Origin: Priapulus caudatus
Lineage: Eukaryota > Priapulida > Priapulimorpha > Priapulimorphida > Priapulidae
Assembly: GCF_000485595.1 (NCBI RefSeq)
Contig: NW_014577560.1
Span: 127,415 to 154,646, forward strand
DNA length: 27,232 bases
Direction of reading: 5' to 3'
Within the stretch, counting starts at the first letter, position 1, and every line of letters starts with the position of its first letter. A program made the translations under genes and the position numbers. The notes beneath the pieces are model-generated. The model saw only the letters and a program-made list of their open reading frames with translations. It did no database searches and was not told the DNA's origin. Positions 1 to 8,331 of the stretch are shown here, piece after piece.

Positions 1-122
1 ATTCAAAAAGAAAACTGTAGCATACATTCTTTTTCAGATGAAGCACGTTATCAATGCCCTCTGGCAATCAAAACCGGTTTTCAAACTCACCATGGAAGTG
101 TTGCACCATCAAACTGACTCAC

Positions 123-238
123 CATTTCTTGCTGTTGCATCATTTCGACTTTCAAATGTGTCATAAAATCTGCTTCAGTTTCCGATGAAACGTCATTGAA
201 AAGTTCTGGAGAAGTCCTTGCAAAACATGGCAGTCCTC
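123..238 (-). other. possible small coding exon, unassigned
   Basis: On the minus strand an open stretch runs from a fair acceptor (…gatacag, exon starting at 238) to a good donor (GAAATG|gtgagt, exon ending at 123). It encodes an acidic, Met/Gln-containing peptide including the run EADFMTHLKVEMMQQQEM. The adjoining minus-strand sequence (about 300-400) is K/A/T-rich in another frame. I do not recognise the family. It may be a terminal exon of a gene extending left of the window, or chance. Nothing else gene-like is visible from 420 to 1046. Confidence 0.2.
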
Positions 239-1046
239 CTGTATCAACCATGTTGAAAGTAGCAGGCACTCATATATGTGTGGTAGTGTGTAGTTTGGCT
301 TTAGTTGAAGCTTTCGCTTGCTCTGTTCCTGCTTTTGAAGTAGCAGGTCTTTTCAACTTACCGTCAATACCAGCTGTGGAAACTGTACAGCTTGAAATGT
401 CACAACATAGCTATTGAATCAGTCAATCTGCTCGTTCCGCATGGACTACATCATATTCTCCTTCTTCCCACCCGATCATGTATCATTACATGTTTACGCA
501 CTCAGTACATCATGTCGTCTTCCTTGGCTTTCTTATGTTGTCCATAGGACATGATGAAATCATACGTCATGATACATGATGTTCTGTTCCTTGCCACCTT
601 CCTAACATGCCTATGAACTTCGCATCAAACTTGTCTGACGTACTTCCTTGACATGAACATTTGCCTTCATGCATCGCATGAGGTTATGTCCCTGAATGTC
701 AACTGTCGATTTCCTTTTGCTTGCAATCATTAAAGGCTTCTCTGAATACTGCATGACCAGCTGTGAGGTTCCGGCCATCATTAGTAAGCCAGGTTTTAGT
801 TATGTATAATTCTATACTTCTGCATGCAATAAGCCATTGTTTATGCGCGTAGATATAGATTAGAATTTCTATTATAAATTGTATGCGGGGTTTATTTGTA
901 TATGTTAAAACACGGAATATTTGGGCTGGTATTGCTTCACGTCCCCCAAAATCATCTACTTTAACAACCGAAAACCATTTCATTATTGGAACCGACAGTT
1001 GCTTTTCTGCCCAAGTGAACTAGCTATTGTTCTACGACTCCAGAAA

Positions 1047-1122
1047 TACAGACGGGGCGGACCATGAATTCATAAATATTAACTATACCACTGTAAGTTA
1101 TCAAATGAAATCATTAATGATA
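1047..1122. repeat. 76-bp exact direct repeat, copy 1
   Basis: Positions 1047-1122 are identical over 76 bp to 15936-16011. The match starts at tacagacggggcgg and ends at …cattaatgata. Copy 1 ends where the palindromic MITE begins; copy 2 starts on the first base after the N gap. See the findings for assembly implications. Confidence 0.95.
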
Positions 1123-1123
1123 A

Positions 1124-1425
1124 TTATGGATATATCTGGTTCTATATTAAAGTAAAGGAAATACGAACGCTGTGCTCCTTGCTATTATATTTGTGGCAAC
1201 GTCACAAATAAGCATACCTATATTTACCAGTACAAAAATTCTAAACATTGCTGGTAGAAATAAATTTAGATATATATCTATAAATTTATTGATACCAGCA
1301 ATGTTCAGAATTTTTTTATTGGTAAATAGAGGTATGCTTATTTGTGATGTTGCCACAAATATAATAGCAAGGAGCACAGCGTTCGTATTTCCTTTACTTC
1401 AATATAGAACCAGATATATCCATAA
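1124..1425. mobile_element. palindromic foldback MITE without a loop
   Basis: The element starts TTATGGATATATCTGG and ends in the exact reverse complement CCAGATATATCCATAA. The arms, about 150 bp each, are near-perfect inverted copies that meet at an AT-rich centre near 1275, so both strands encode almost the same fortuitous peptide. There is no coding capacity beyond that mirrored ORF. Flanks read …gataa and gtaat…, and I could not settle a target-site duplication. Length and structure fit a non-autonomous foldback/MITE-class DNA transposon; the mobilising family is unknown. Confidence 0.8.
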
Positions 1426-1468
1426 GTAATATCAGTAATATTTATATCTTTATTAAAAACCCAATTCA

Positions 1469-1550
1469 TAATATATCATATATCATAATCACATATATCA
1501 TATATCACATATATCATATATCATATATCATATATCATAATATATCATAA
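1469..1550. repeat. AT-rich tandem repeat (atatatc/catatat)
   Basis: About 80 bp are built from irregular iterations of catatat and atatatca, directly downstream of the palindromic MITE. It is a simple satellite-like tract with no coding potential. Confidence 0.85.
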
Positions 1551-1983
1551 ATGACTATAGTTTATTTTCAAAATTTTTAAATAGTTGTTTATTAATGTTA
1601 ATTAGGTACTGCGTTGCCATTGAAAACACCACGTAAGGACAAAAAACGGTGCCTTGTCTTCACTCCCAAAAAGGCTAAATTGTACAACAGCACAACAAAG
1701 GGAACAACAACTTCAAACAAGGTAAATTAACTAACAAGTTCAATGGCATCCTAAATATGGTTTTGTTGCAATAAATTATATGGTTTTACTGCAAAAATCA
1801 TGTAACACCACTAAAAACCTTATTTCAGTTGAAAAATTACAAGGCAATGGCTAGCAAGATGTTGGGCAAGTCCAACTATGCTAAAATGTTGACACTGCTA
1901 TGGAACTCCAGCCAGGCCTTCCTCACAACCCTGCAGGAATTCGTCGGGAGGCAGGTGTACACGGAAGCCAGGAATTTTCGTAG

Positions 1984-1988
1984 GAAGC
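1984..1988. repeat. left target-site duplication GAAGC
   Basis: GAAGC directly precedes the left LTR start TGTTCT. The same five bases follow the right LTR end at 3487-3491. A 5-bp duplication is the normal footprint of many LTR-element integrases. Confidence 0.8.
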
Positions 1989-2115
1989 TGTTCTATTGTT
2001 ACTGAATGTATGCGCGTGTCATGCGCAGTTGGTGTTTGTATAATAAACGCCACTATTTGTACGTGGCTCCAGCTAGCCAGACTTCTTGTCTTGTTTGTCC
2101 ACGTAGAACAGAACA
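1989..2115 (+). repeat. left LTR (127 bp)
   Basis: It begins TGTTCTATTG and ends CAGAACA. The right 81 bp match 3406-3486 at 79/81 positions (T/G differences in the cactaKttg and agacKtctt contexts). The left 46 bp are unique to this copy. Confidence 0.8.
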
Positions 2116-2922
2116 TGGTGTCAGAAGTGGGATCCGAACCCACGCCCTCATACGAGGACCAGAAGGCTCTTTGATGTCAACCATTTTCATCAAACTTTCC
2201 CTCCTGGAGTCTTTCCAATCTCCAGCACTAGCAGAAAGAGTCCAGAACTTGGTAGTTCTCTCTATCAAACTTGCTGAGTCCTCTGGAAAGTTATTAATCT
2301 TAATAGCAAAGCCAACTGACCATATGTAATGTGTCATCTTGACCCTGTGCCATCTCGAAGGGATTATTGCAGCAGGTCCTGGAAACTGCAGAATAAGAGG
2401 CAAGTCCTTGAGTGTCTTGAAATGCTGATACTTGTACTTTGTGCTTGCTATTATCTTGGCCAACATAGACATCAATATATCAGGGAAGCTCGCGGTTACC
2501 CTAGAAAAGGTCAGCGTGGTCTCGCTATCTCCCTGTTCCACTCTGGCCTTTATTGAGTATTCGGCCACGAGCCTCTTCAGAGACTGGGAGTTAGGCATCT
2601 TGGCTTCCTTTTTCATTGCTTGTGTTCCACAGAGCAACACTGACGTACACATTGACGACACGTCATGGATGACGCTCTCAAACACTTTCTGAGTGTCCAC
2701 TTCCCTACCGTCATCCTCAATAGGTTTGGCCTTAAGGTAGAAGAGTTGCTTTTTAATGACTCCGGCATTGAAGCCTTTATAACTCACGTCCTCCACAAAT
2801 TGCAGGAACGTTTCTTTTGTCCAGGACTCTTCGGCAACTCTGAGGGTCTCTCTCTTGCTGAGATCCTCACAGATAGCCTTCGCACAACTACGCGCTGTGT
2901 CTTTCGGTGGTGCCTTCGACAT
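2053..2922 (-). CDS. nucleoprotein-like ORF (phenuivirus/tenuivirus-type), probable endogenous viral element
   Basis: An uninterrupted reading frame of about 290 codons starts at the ATG at 2922; the frame stays open upstream to about 2973 without another ATG. Seen in order: an N-terminal segment with W and FVEDVSYKGFNAGVIKKQL; a central ETTLTFSRVTASFP; then FPGPAAIIPS; then an alpha-helical region with IKINN. The pattern 'Y-x-GF…I', 'LT-x-SRV-x-A-x-FP', a proline-rich turn and a late 'IN' follows the layout I associate with phlebovirus/tenuivirus nucleocapsid proteins (about 240-250 residues), which coat viral RNA. The last about 40 codons read through the primer-binding site and LTR, so the true domain ends near 2170. 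It lies antisense to the LTR element. A pyrimidine tract ending in ag just precedes the ATG. The frame is remarkably intact beside its decayed neighbours. Homology is from motif reading only; an unknown retroelement protein is the main alternative. Confidence 0.45.
   Translation of the reverse strand: MSKAPPKDTARSCAKAICEDLSKRETLRVAEESWTKETFLQFVEDVSYKGFNAGVIKKQLFYLKAKPIEDDGREVDTQKVFESVIHDVSSMCTSVLLCGTQAMKKEAKMPNSQSLKRLVAEYSIKARVEQGDSETTLTFSRVTASFPDILMSMLAKIIASTKYKYQHFKTLKDLPLILQFPGPAAIIPSRWHRVKMTHYIWSVGFAIKINNFPEDSASLIERTTKFWTLSASAGDWKDSRRESLMKMVDIKEPSGPRMRAWVRIPLLTPCSVLRGQTRQEVWLAGATYK
2116..2166 (+). promoter_or_regulatory. extended tRNA-Leu primer-binding site (3' half of a tRNA)
   Basis: Directly after the LTR comes TGGTGTCAGAAGTGGGAT, the complement of a tRNA 3' end with CCA. 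The match continues well beyond the usual 18 nt. On the minus strand one reads an anticodon-stem 3' arm (TTCTGG), a long variable arm that can pair (CCTC with GAGG), a T arm (GTGGG, loop TTCGGAT, CCCAC), then TTCTGAC-A-CCA. The long variable arm and the acceptor sequence fit a eukaryotic tRNA-Leu. The tRNA 5' half is not present, so this is not a tRNA gene but a copied tRNA half next to the LTR. Confidence 0.75.
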
Positions 2923-3405
2923 CCTGGACCTACGAGTCCGGCTGAAGAAGAAGGAATGGAAGGCTTTCTCCACTACAGAGGTGTATCTAATTTGGAAAAC
3001 TCCTACAGGGAGTTAGGAAAGAAGATGTTGTTAACTAAGTGCTAAAACTAAACCTTATCAAAGATCTCTCTGCTCAACCCAAACTGTGGTCAGCAAGGAC
3101 CACAGAGGGCTTTGCTGGACTAGAAAGTCTCTCACCACGCAGTCAGCAAAGAATACGACAAGATTCTACAGCCGAAATTCAGTAGTCACCCTCTGAAATG
3201 AGGCCAGAAACACCCAACAGAATTGGGTAAGGAGGCGGTAGTGCAGATGCTACTCTCACACGGCTGCCAACACCAACGTTAGGAATGCAAAAATGTAGCA
3301 GAGAAACCTCTAGGCTCACTTTTTGCTTATTCAACTATGTGGTTAAGGCTTTCAGTTTTTCGCATAAATGCGTTTTGTCAGGGGGTACTTTGTGTGTTTC
3401 TATGG

Positions 3406-3486
3406 TTTGTATAATAAACGCCACTAGTTGTACGTGGCTCCAGCTAGCCAGACGTCTTGTCTTGTTTGTCCACGTAGAACAGAACA
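3406..3486 (+). repeat. right LTR fragment (81 bp)
   Basis: It is 79/81 identical to 2035-2115 and ends in AGAACA, followed by the second GAAGC target copy. Homology to the left LTR stops abruptly at 3406; sequence to its left (including ctttgtgt at 3388-3395) does not match the left LTR start. Confidence 0.85.
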
Positions 3487-3491
3487 GAAGC
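3487..3491. repeat. right target-site duplication GAAGC
   Basis: It directly follows the right LTR and matches 1984-1988. Host sequence resumes at 3492. Confidence 0.8.
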
Positions 3492-3719
3492 CATATAAAC
3501 TGAGGCAAACTGAGCTTGTCCAGCATCATGGATTTTGACTGGACAACCACCTTACAGGAAATAGAAGCTGGCATGCCATTTATACACAGAGTTTTGTGCG
3601 GCATGCTTGAAACCAGAAAGCTGAGCAAGGGAAAGATAACTTGTGTTCCCCCGACTAAACAGAGGATTGGGGCGTCAATTGGGTGCCGAGCAAAAGGTGG
3701 GCTAATCTTTCAGTGTTAA

Positions 3720-4069
3720 GAATATGAATGGGAAACTTCTTTATAGAGTACTACAGTGCTTATGGTTGTTTATGCTAAAAATTGTTTACTAAACAATTTT
3801 TATAGGTTTTCTCGTGTTTGAATGCACTAGGAATATCACAAACGGTATATGATGCACCCATATTTGATAAACTATTTTGGTTGCAATGTTATCTTTTGTA
3901 CTACAAATGGTGTGGTTCCTTTGTCTTGGTTGGTTCGTAAACAGCTGATCTGGCTTGTAGAATTCCACGAACTTAACCACATCAGCCTGAAATGTTTATT
4001 AAAAAACAATATTATTGATCACCCTCATTAATCAATAACATTACAACGTGAGTAAATAGGAATGAGTTT
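3720..4069. other. AT-rich intergenic stretch
   Basis: It separates the plus-strand N-terminal exons from the minus-strand C-terminal gene. I see only short chance frames and no repeat or recognisable domain. If the two halves were once one gene, a rearrangement junction could lie here or near 7160-7460. Confidence 0.5.
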
Positions 4070-4866
4070 TTATACACATTTGAAGTGATAATTACATGTT
4101 GCAATGATATTTAGCCACCAATTTTTTCTATGATGGCGAAATTTCAGCTGGCTTCTGACTTCTGCGACCGTTTCTGAAAACCGGCTGTCAAGTGCTCTAC
4201 CGAGAGGCCCAACTATGCGCCCACATCTCTGTATTTGAGCATCTGTATACCTCCCTCCAGAGTGCTTCAAGGTTTCTGCAATAAAGTAAGTGCAATTGAT
4301 ACAAAACTAACTGAAAAAAGCAACATGAAGTTGTTGTTACATTGCTGCTTTTGGTAACACACCACAAGATTCTTTAGCGTATCACTTGCACATACCTTTG
4401 AAGTCAGCATTCAAGAATTCACACACTCTATCGAGAGGGAGATTGTTTCCAGCTCCGCCTTTTAGGTTAGCCGTTTTGTTCCACATTATTTCGTACGCTA
4501 ACCGTTTTGGCAGCCAGCCAGCTACACCTGCACAACAAGTTATTTATTAGTTTGACATAATATACATGCGCGTTTAATTTCTAATCAGTACCAACAAACA
4601 TCTTAAGTTTTTTATCTGTACCTGCGAGGAGACAGTGTCATATAATCAAATATTTGTTGTGGTTATCATTATGCTTCCAGAAGTCTGGCATTACTACTCT
4701 CCACATCCTCAGCATGGCGGGTCCGTCTCCTTCTCTTAAGTACTGCAGCTCTGCCCGCTCGGTCAAACAGTTCTCACCACAGTACGGTTTTACTGTAGTC
4801 AAAGATGTGGTCTTTTGCATCGTCATTTCCACACCCATTGCAAAGCGACCAGCTGATATTTGATGA

Positions 4867-5280
4867 CTTGCAGTCCTCAGAGCAAAACCAGGCTCCCTCT
4901 GGTATGCCACTTTCACTTACATTCATGCACTCTAGGTGAAACCAACTGCCAGCACACTGCAAGTTGTCACATTCTATCATCTCAGTGCCCTTGTCTGCAA
5001 AAGTAAAACATTAAAAGTAAAATATTAAAATTTGCAGTGTTTAAGGGATCATTGTGCCCATAACCTCCGCTTTTGCTTTTAGTTATCCCGTTGGTTCGTT
5101 ATCCTATCTCCTAACTCTCATCTCCTATCTACTATCTCCTATCTCCCATATCTTACCTTGTTCTCACTGTGTAACGTTGCGCCAGTCGTTAAAAATGCTG
5201 TTTTGGAAAAGTTGTGTGTAGAAGAAGAACTTAAAAAACATACCTTCTTGGCATATGCAGAATGGGTACATGAAGCTGTC
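4867..5280 (-). other. PHD finger split across two exons
   Basis: The zinc-binding set C4HC3 is complete. CIC lies at the end of exon 5244-5358. ECDN, QC, WFHLEC, WFC and EDC lie at the start of exon 4622-4994, joined in phase (GAA G|AC). An acidic DDDDD run precedes it. PHD fingers generally read histone H3 tails. Here it sits between two blocks of the DUF6589-like domain rather than at a terminus. Confidence 0.75.
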
Positions 5281-6159
5281 ATCATCATCATCAAATGGAC
5301 TTGGTTGAGGTGAGCCCACTTCAGCATCAAGCACATCAGCGATGTCTGTCATTGGCAACTATATAACAATGATTTTTACTGATGAGGAATTGGCGTGCAG
5401 CTGTTAATTACTAAAATATCCGATTTTAAAAGTACACTTAGAGAAGAAAGACATTTTGGTTTCTATACATAATGACGTACCTGCAGCCAAACCTGTGCGA
5501 CAATGGCTTTCGCCAGCTGTGTTACATGCATCGTGAGTGGCTCATCTAACGAGTTCAGGGAGCACAGTTGCAACGCCAGGTAGCAAATCATTGCATCAGT
5601 CACGAAGTGCATGAAATCATCAACGTGATTGAAGTTTCCCATGACGTGTTTCTTTAGATTTCTGTAAATTACAAGTTAGGTTGGACTCATTATTTATGAA
5701 ACACCATTGCATGTATTGACATAAGATTCCATTTCAAAATGTTATTGTTGTGCTACTATTGTGCTTGCACCTGTGGTTGAAGACATTCTTCATGTTAAAT
5801 AGTGTGCCTCTTTCGACAGCACTACGTGCATCGAACAGAGAGTTGAGGGTGTCCTGGAGCATTATTCCACGCTTGTGGAATTCTTGTGGAACTGGCTCCA
5901 CACCTTCCAGTCTCTCCAGCTTCGTGTGCCCAGCAGCTCGTGCCCTCTTGGCATCAATGATGCGCTCCATTGTCAATGCGTCCCGATGGCAAGGAACAGT
6001 GTAGAGCTGGCCATTCTCCATTTGTGGGACATACTTCTGTAGGACATCCGTGATTCGGATAACACCGGCTGTTGTTGACGGGTGTTCCGGTATCACGCCC
6101 ATGTTCACCTAGGTATTACGGAGGAATGTAATGGTATTTATTTCTATGTAGAAGATATA

Positions 6160-6680
6160 TTAGCTTAGCTGAAACTTTGGCAATCTTTCAACCAGAGAGA
6201 CCAGGTAAAAGATGGCTTTGCGCAAAAGATGCGTTCTTCCCCGACTGCTCAAGAGCGGATAAGCCGAGCACTGCCGTGGGAGCTCGGCGCACGCGACCGC
6301 GGGGTATTCTACGTAGCATCTGGCGCTGCACGCTATACGGATTCCTGATCGACATAACGCTTTGCTCGACAACAGACGACGTCATCGCCTTAGTGGCTCT
6401 TGCTCGGTGATTGATAGTATTTTTTGACATTTTTGATTCAAGACTGCGTCTTAACCTTGAGGCGCGCTACCCCCACAATGGTTTATGGGCCGTTTGGTGA
6501 TGGCCTCTAGGCGTCGATCGCGAAGTCTCGCTTTGAAACGGCCGCGTAATCGCGGAGATGCGTTCAGGCCTCTTACAATCGATCGCGTTAGGGGCGCGGC
6601 GTTGCCGCGCAGTGGCACTGCGTGCATTAATCCGGCCGCCATCCGTCTAGATTTGTTGACAAGTTACATGCTTTATAATA
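6160..6680. other. GC-rich insertion-like sequence in an intron
   Basis: The intron between exons 6687-6903 and 5771-6108 holds about 450 bp that are distinctly GC- and CpG-rich (gaccgcgggg, ggcgcggcgttgccgcgc, two cgatcgcg words), unlike the AT-rich surroundings. No ORF in it looks real and I found no clear terminal repeats. An old transposon fragment is likely. Confidence 0.4.
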
Positions 6681-7463
6681 GCTTACAAGTCTGCTTTTTT
6701 TCCGCATTTCTGCAGAGTAGCGATGTGGGACGTGAAGGTGGCAACTGCTGTCGTCATCAGAAGCTGTCTGGAAGTACAGCAGAAGGACCTGACACACAAG
6801 TGTCTCCATAGTGTCTCGAAGGTTGTTGTAGTCTTCGGCACTTGGAAGGAAACAGTGCGTCGGGATTTTGCCTGCTGCCACGGTACCTTCTTCATCATAA
6901 TGACTGTAGCATGAAAAACACTGATAGCGTTATAATACGTAGCACAGCTCTGCAATGTCACAGAATAATGCAACAATATTTATGGAAACTAAGCGTTTTA
7001 ACATGTAAAGTTGTTATTTGTTCACCTTGCTTACCGAAATGAAACTGTTCAGAGCAGCATATGAGTTTGCCATCAGGTATATGCTGTTGGAAGTGTCGCT
7101 CCCCTGGTGCCGAACAGTAGACTGGATTTGTACATTGACCCAGCAAAATGAATAACCAGGATCTGCAGAAAATTAGACTGTTAGATGATGAGGCGGATGG
7201 CCGATTCCTTTTTGGTGAAATTTTGCAGGACATATTGTTCATGGAGAGGACTGATGGACATGATACATAGAGATGATCAGGATTTCGGATGAATGCGATT
7301 TATTCTGCCTGGCCGCTTTTCCCAAACGATATAGCAGGTCTTCATATACTGTGGTGACTTGATTAATTGACCAGCAACACAATTGGGATTGTAACTAACA
7401 ACTAAATGAACAGTTGTTGGCATTTAAAGTTATTTAGTTATTAAAAAATAAATAGTCTGGTAC

Positions 7464-8218
7464 CTGCAATAAATAGTAGTCTTTTCAGCATTCAGCCCTG
7501 TGGACCTCAGGTCGTCCACTAGCCACTGCACCTCCTGCAGATAATCTTTCACACCGGACTTCCACTCCAGGTAGATGTTCTTCCTTTCAGATAGCAAAGT
7601 TTAAAAAAACCATTTTGTTAGAGAAAGATACTTGTTATACAAAATTTTGTTTTTGGACATTATAAACAGGTGGTTATTTTCTAACAGTTTTTGAATGAGC
7701 TATGAAATAAATTATATAGATATATAAACATTGTCAGTTATTAACTAACCGGTCGGGAACTGCTGCGATCGTTGTAACCTGATCTGGTAGAACATTGAAG
7801 ATTTCAAGAATTGAAGCATGTCATCTGCATGTCGCTGTCAAAAACAATCAGCGGGCAGACTTCGGCAAGATCGAGTATATCTTTCCTACCTCCTTGTATT
7901 CAGGCCGGAAATCAAGTCCCTTGAAGTAAATAACAATAAACTGTGACGACAAACAAAATGAATGAAGCCAGTGATGAATTCATAATTTAACCATTAATTG
8001 GAACCGAACACGCGAGGTGTGGAATCAGATTGATTAAAAGATTCGTTATATTTGTTTAAATTGGGAATGAGGAATTTACCATTCTGAAATACAATGTGCT
8101 TCATCACACGTAAAAAGGCACAATCTCTCTCCCAGTCCAATAATCATCTCTCTCCATAAATCCAAAGTGAGAGCCTCTGGACTACAGAAGATCACAGACA
8201 AATTTCCTGCTAAAATAC
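7464..8218 (-). pseudogene. RecQ-type DNA helicase fragment, three exons
   Basis: Exons on the minus strand: 8080-8218 (acceptor ttttgcag, donor GAATG|gtaaat), 7750-7919 and 7464-7583. The first encodes a segment with FCSPEALTLDLW and motif II DEAHCISEW. The second gives GLDFRPEYKEVGKIYSILP then LTAT (motif III area). The third gives LVDDLRSTGLNAEKTTIYCR (start of the second RecA-like lobe). DEAHCISEW followed by 'DFRPxY' is diagnostic for RecQ-family 3'-5' helicases, which unwind DNA in repair and recombination. The copy lacks motif I and everything after motif IV. The second exon carries two in-frame stops, and the first junction is one base out of phase. RecQ-like multi-copy genes are common in some invertebrate genomes, so this may be mobile-element cargo rather than a host repair gene. 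Confidence 0.7.
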
Positions 8219-8331
8219 CTGCAAAACCAACGAATTACGGATATGTAGAAAAAAAACCATTGCTGCAAGGGAAATTTGAAATGTTATAGAAATATACTAA
8301 ATTGTATTGTATTATATATGTATCATATAAG

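Larger units (their letters stand above)
1989..3486 (+). mobile_element. short LTR retroelement (TRIM-like) carrying a foreign antisense ORF
   Basis: The left LTR is 1989-2115, starting TGTTCT and ending AGAACA, a perfect 6-bp terminal inverted repeat. The last 81 bp (2035-2115) recur at 3406-3486 with two mismatches, and the right copy ends in the same AGAACA. Five-bp GAAGC duplications flank the whole unit. A primer-binding site follows the left LTR at 2116. The shared 81 bp contain tataataaa, combining TATA-like and AATAAA-like words. No gag, protease, RT or integrase is present; the internal 1.3 kb holds one long ORF on the opposite strand. The first 46 bp of the left LTR are absent from the right copy. 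Size fits TRIM-type non-autonomous elements, but the cargo is unusual. The insertion disrupts a DUF6589-like exon. Confidence 0.8.
1606..3719 (+). pseudogene. N-terminal exons of a DUF6589-like protein, interrupted by an LTR element
   Basis: Exon A is 1606-1721 (acceptor ttaattag, donor AAG|gtaaat), basic, with the stretch KKRCLVFTPKKAKLYN. Exon B starts at 1829 after ttatttcag, in the same phase, and encodes NYKAMASKMLGKSNYAKM then LLWNSSQAFLTTLQEFV. It runs to 1988, where a retroelement (1989-3486) with a GAAGC target duplication is inserted, and resumes at 3492. Removing the insertion and one GAAGC copy keeps the exon open for about 16 codons. A one-base frame change near 3501-3540 then leads to DFDWTTTLQEIEAGMPF and on to a stop near 3719. 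From memory of invertebrate DUF6589-family proteins, a short basic lead, a 'LLW' segment and an 'F-W…LQE' segment precede the conserved C-terminal domain. No C-terminal half follows on this strand; one lies on the minus strand at 4070-7162. The copy is broken and function is unknown. Confidence 0.55.
4070..7162 (-). pseudogene. DUF6589-like protein with nested PHD finger, C-terminal part, eight exons
   Basis: Minus-strand exons with GT-AG borders: 7035-7162, 6687-6903, 5771-6108, 5481-5661, 5244-5358, 4622-4994, 4396-4527 and 4070-4275. Landmarks in order: DPGYSFCWVNVQ; PTHCFLPSAEDYNNL with HVPHRYSAEM; MGVIPEHPST, then DALTMERIIDAKRARA and QEFHKRGIMLQDTL with FNHR; FNHVDDFMHFVTDA; a PHD finger; YLREGDGPAMLRMWRVVMPDF; WLPKRLAYEIMWNKTANLKG; and a basic end, RSQLKFRHHRKN. 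The ERxxDAKRARA…FH…NHR, WR and W-N blocks are what I recall of DUF6589, an uncharacterised family expanded in invertebrates and fungi. Splice phases agree at nearly all junctions. Faults: a one-base shift in an A-run at 4788-4791, an in-frame TGA at 4638-4640, a phase mismatch between the first two exons, and no N-terminal exons on this strand. Biochemical role unknown. Confidence 0.6.

Noticed and set aside
1147-1429. Two mirrored ORFs (76 and 85 codons) encoding hydrophobic peptides
   Set aside because: They are the two strands of the palindromic MITE; similarity of the peptides is a by-product of the inverted arms.
1441-1560. CRISPR-like or satellite array
   Set aside because: Irregular AT-rich iterations without unique spacers; simple-sequence repeat in a eukaryote.
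1964-1970. GAAGCCA as target-site duplication
   Set aside because: It would start the LTR at ggaatttt. GAAGC at 1984-1988 followed by TGTTCT gives proper TG…CA ends and a 6-bp inverted repeat.
1898-2143. Short minus ORF across the left LTR, and a similar one at 3335-3628
   Set aside because: Their shared peptide is the translated LTR repeat, not a gene.
2116-2166. A tRNA gene
   Set aside because: Only the 3' half of a tRNA-Leu-like sequence with CCA is present, placed directly after an LTR; no 5' half or D arm.
6451-6811. Arg-rich ORFs in the GC-rich intron
   Set aside because: GC-rich sequence gives long open frames by chance; no motif, and the real exon 6687-6903 is on the minus strand.
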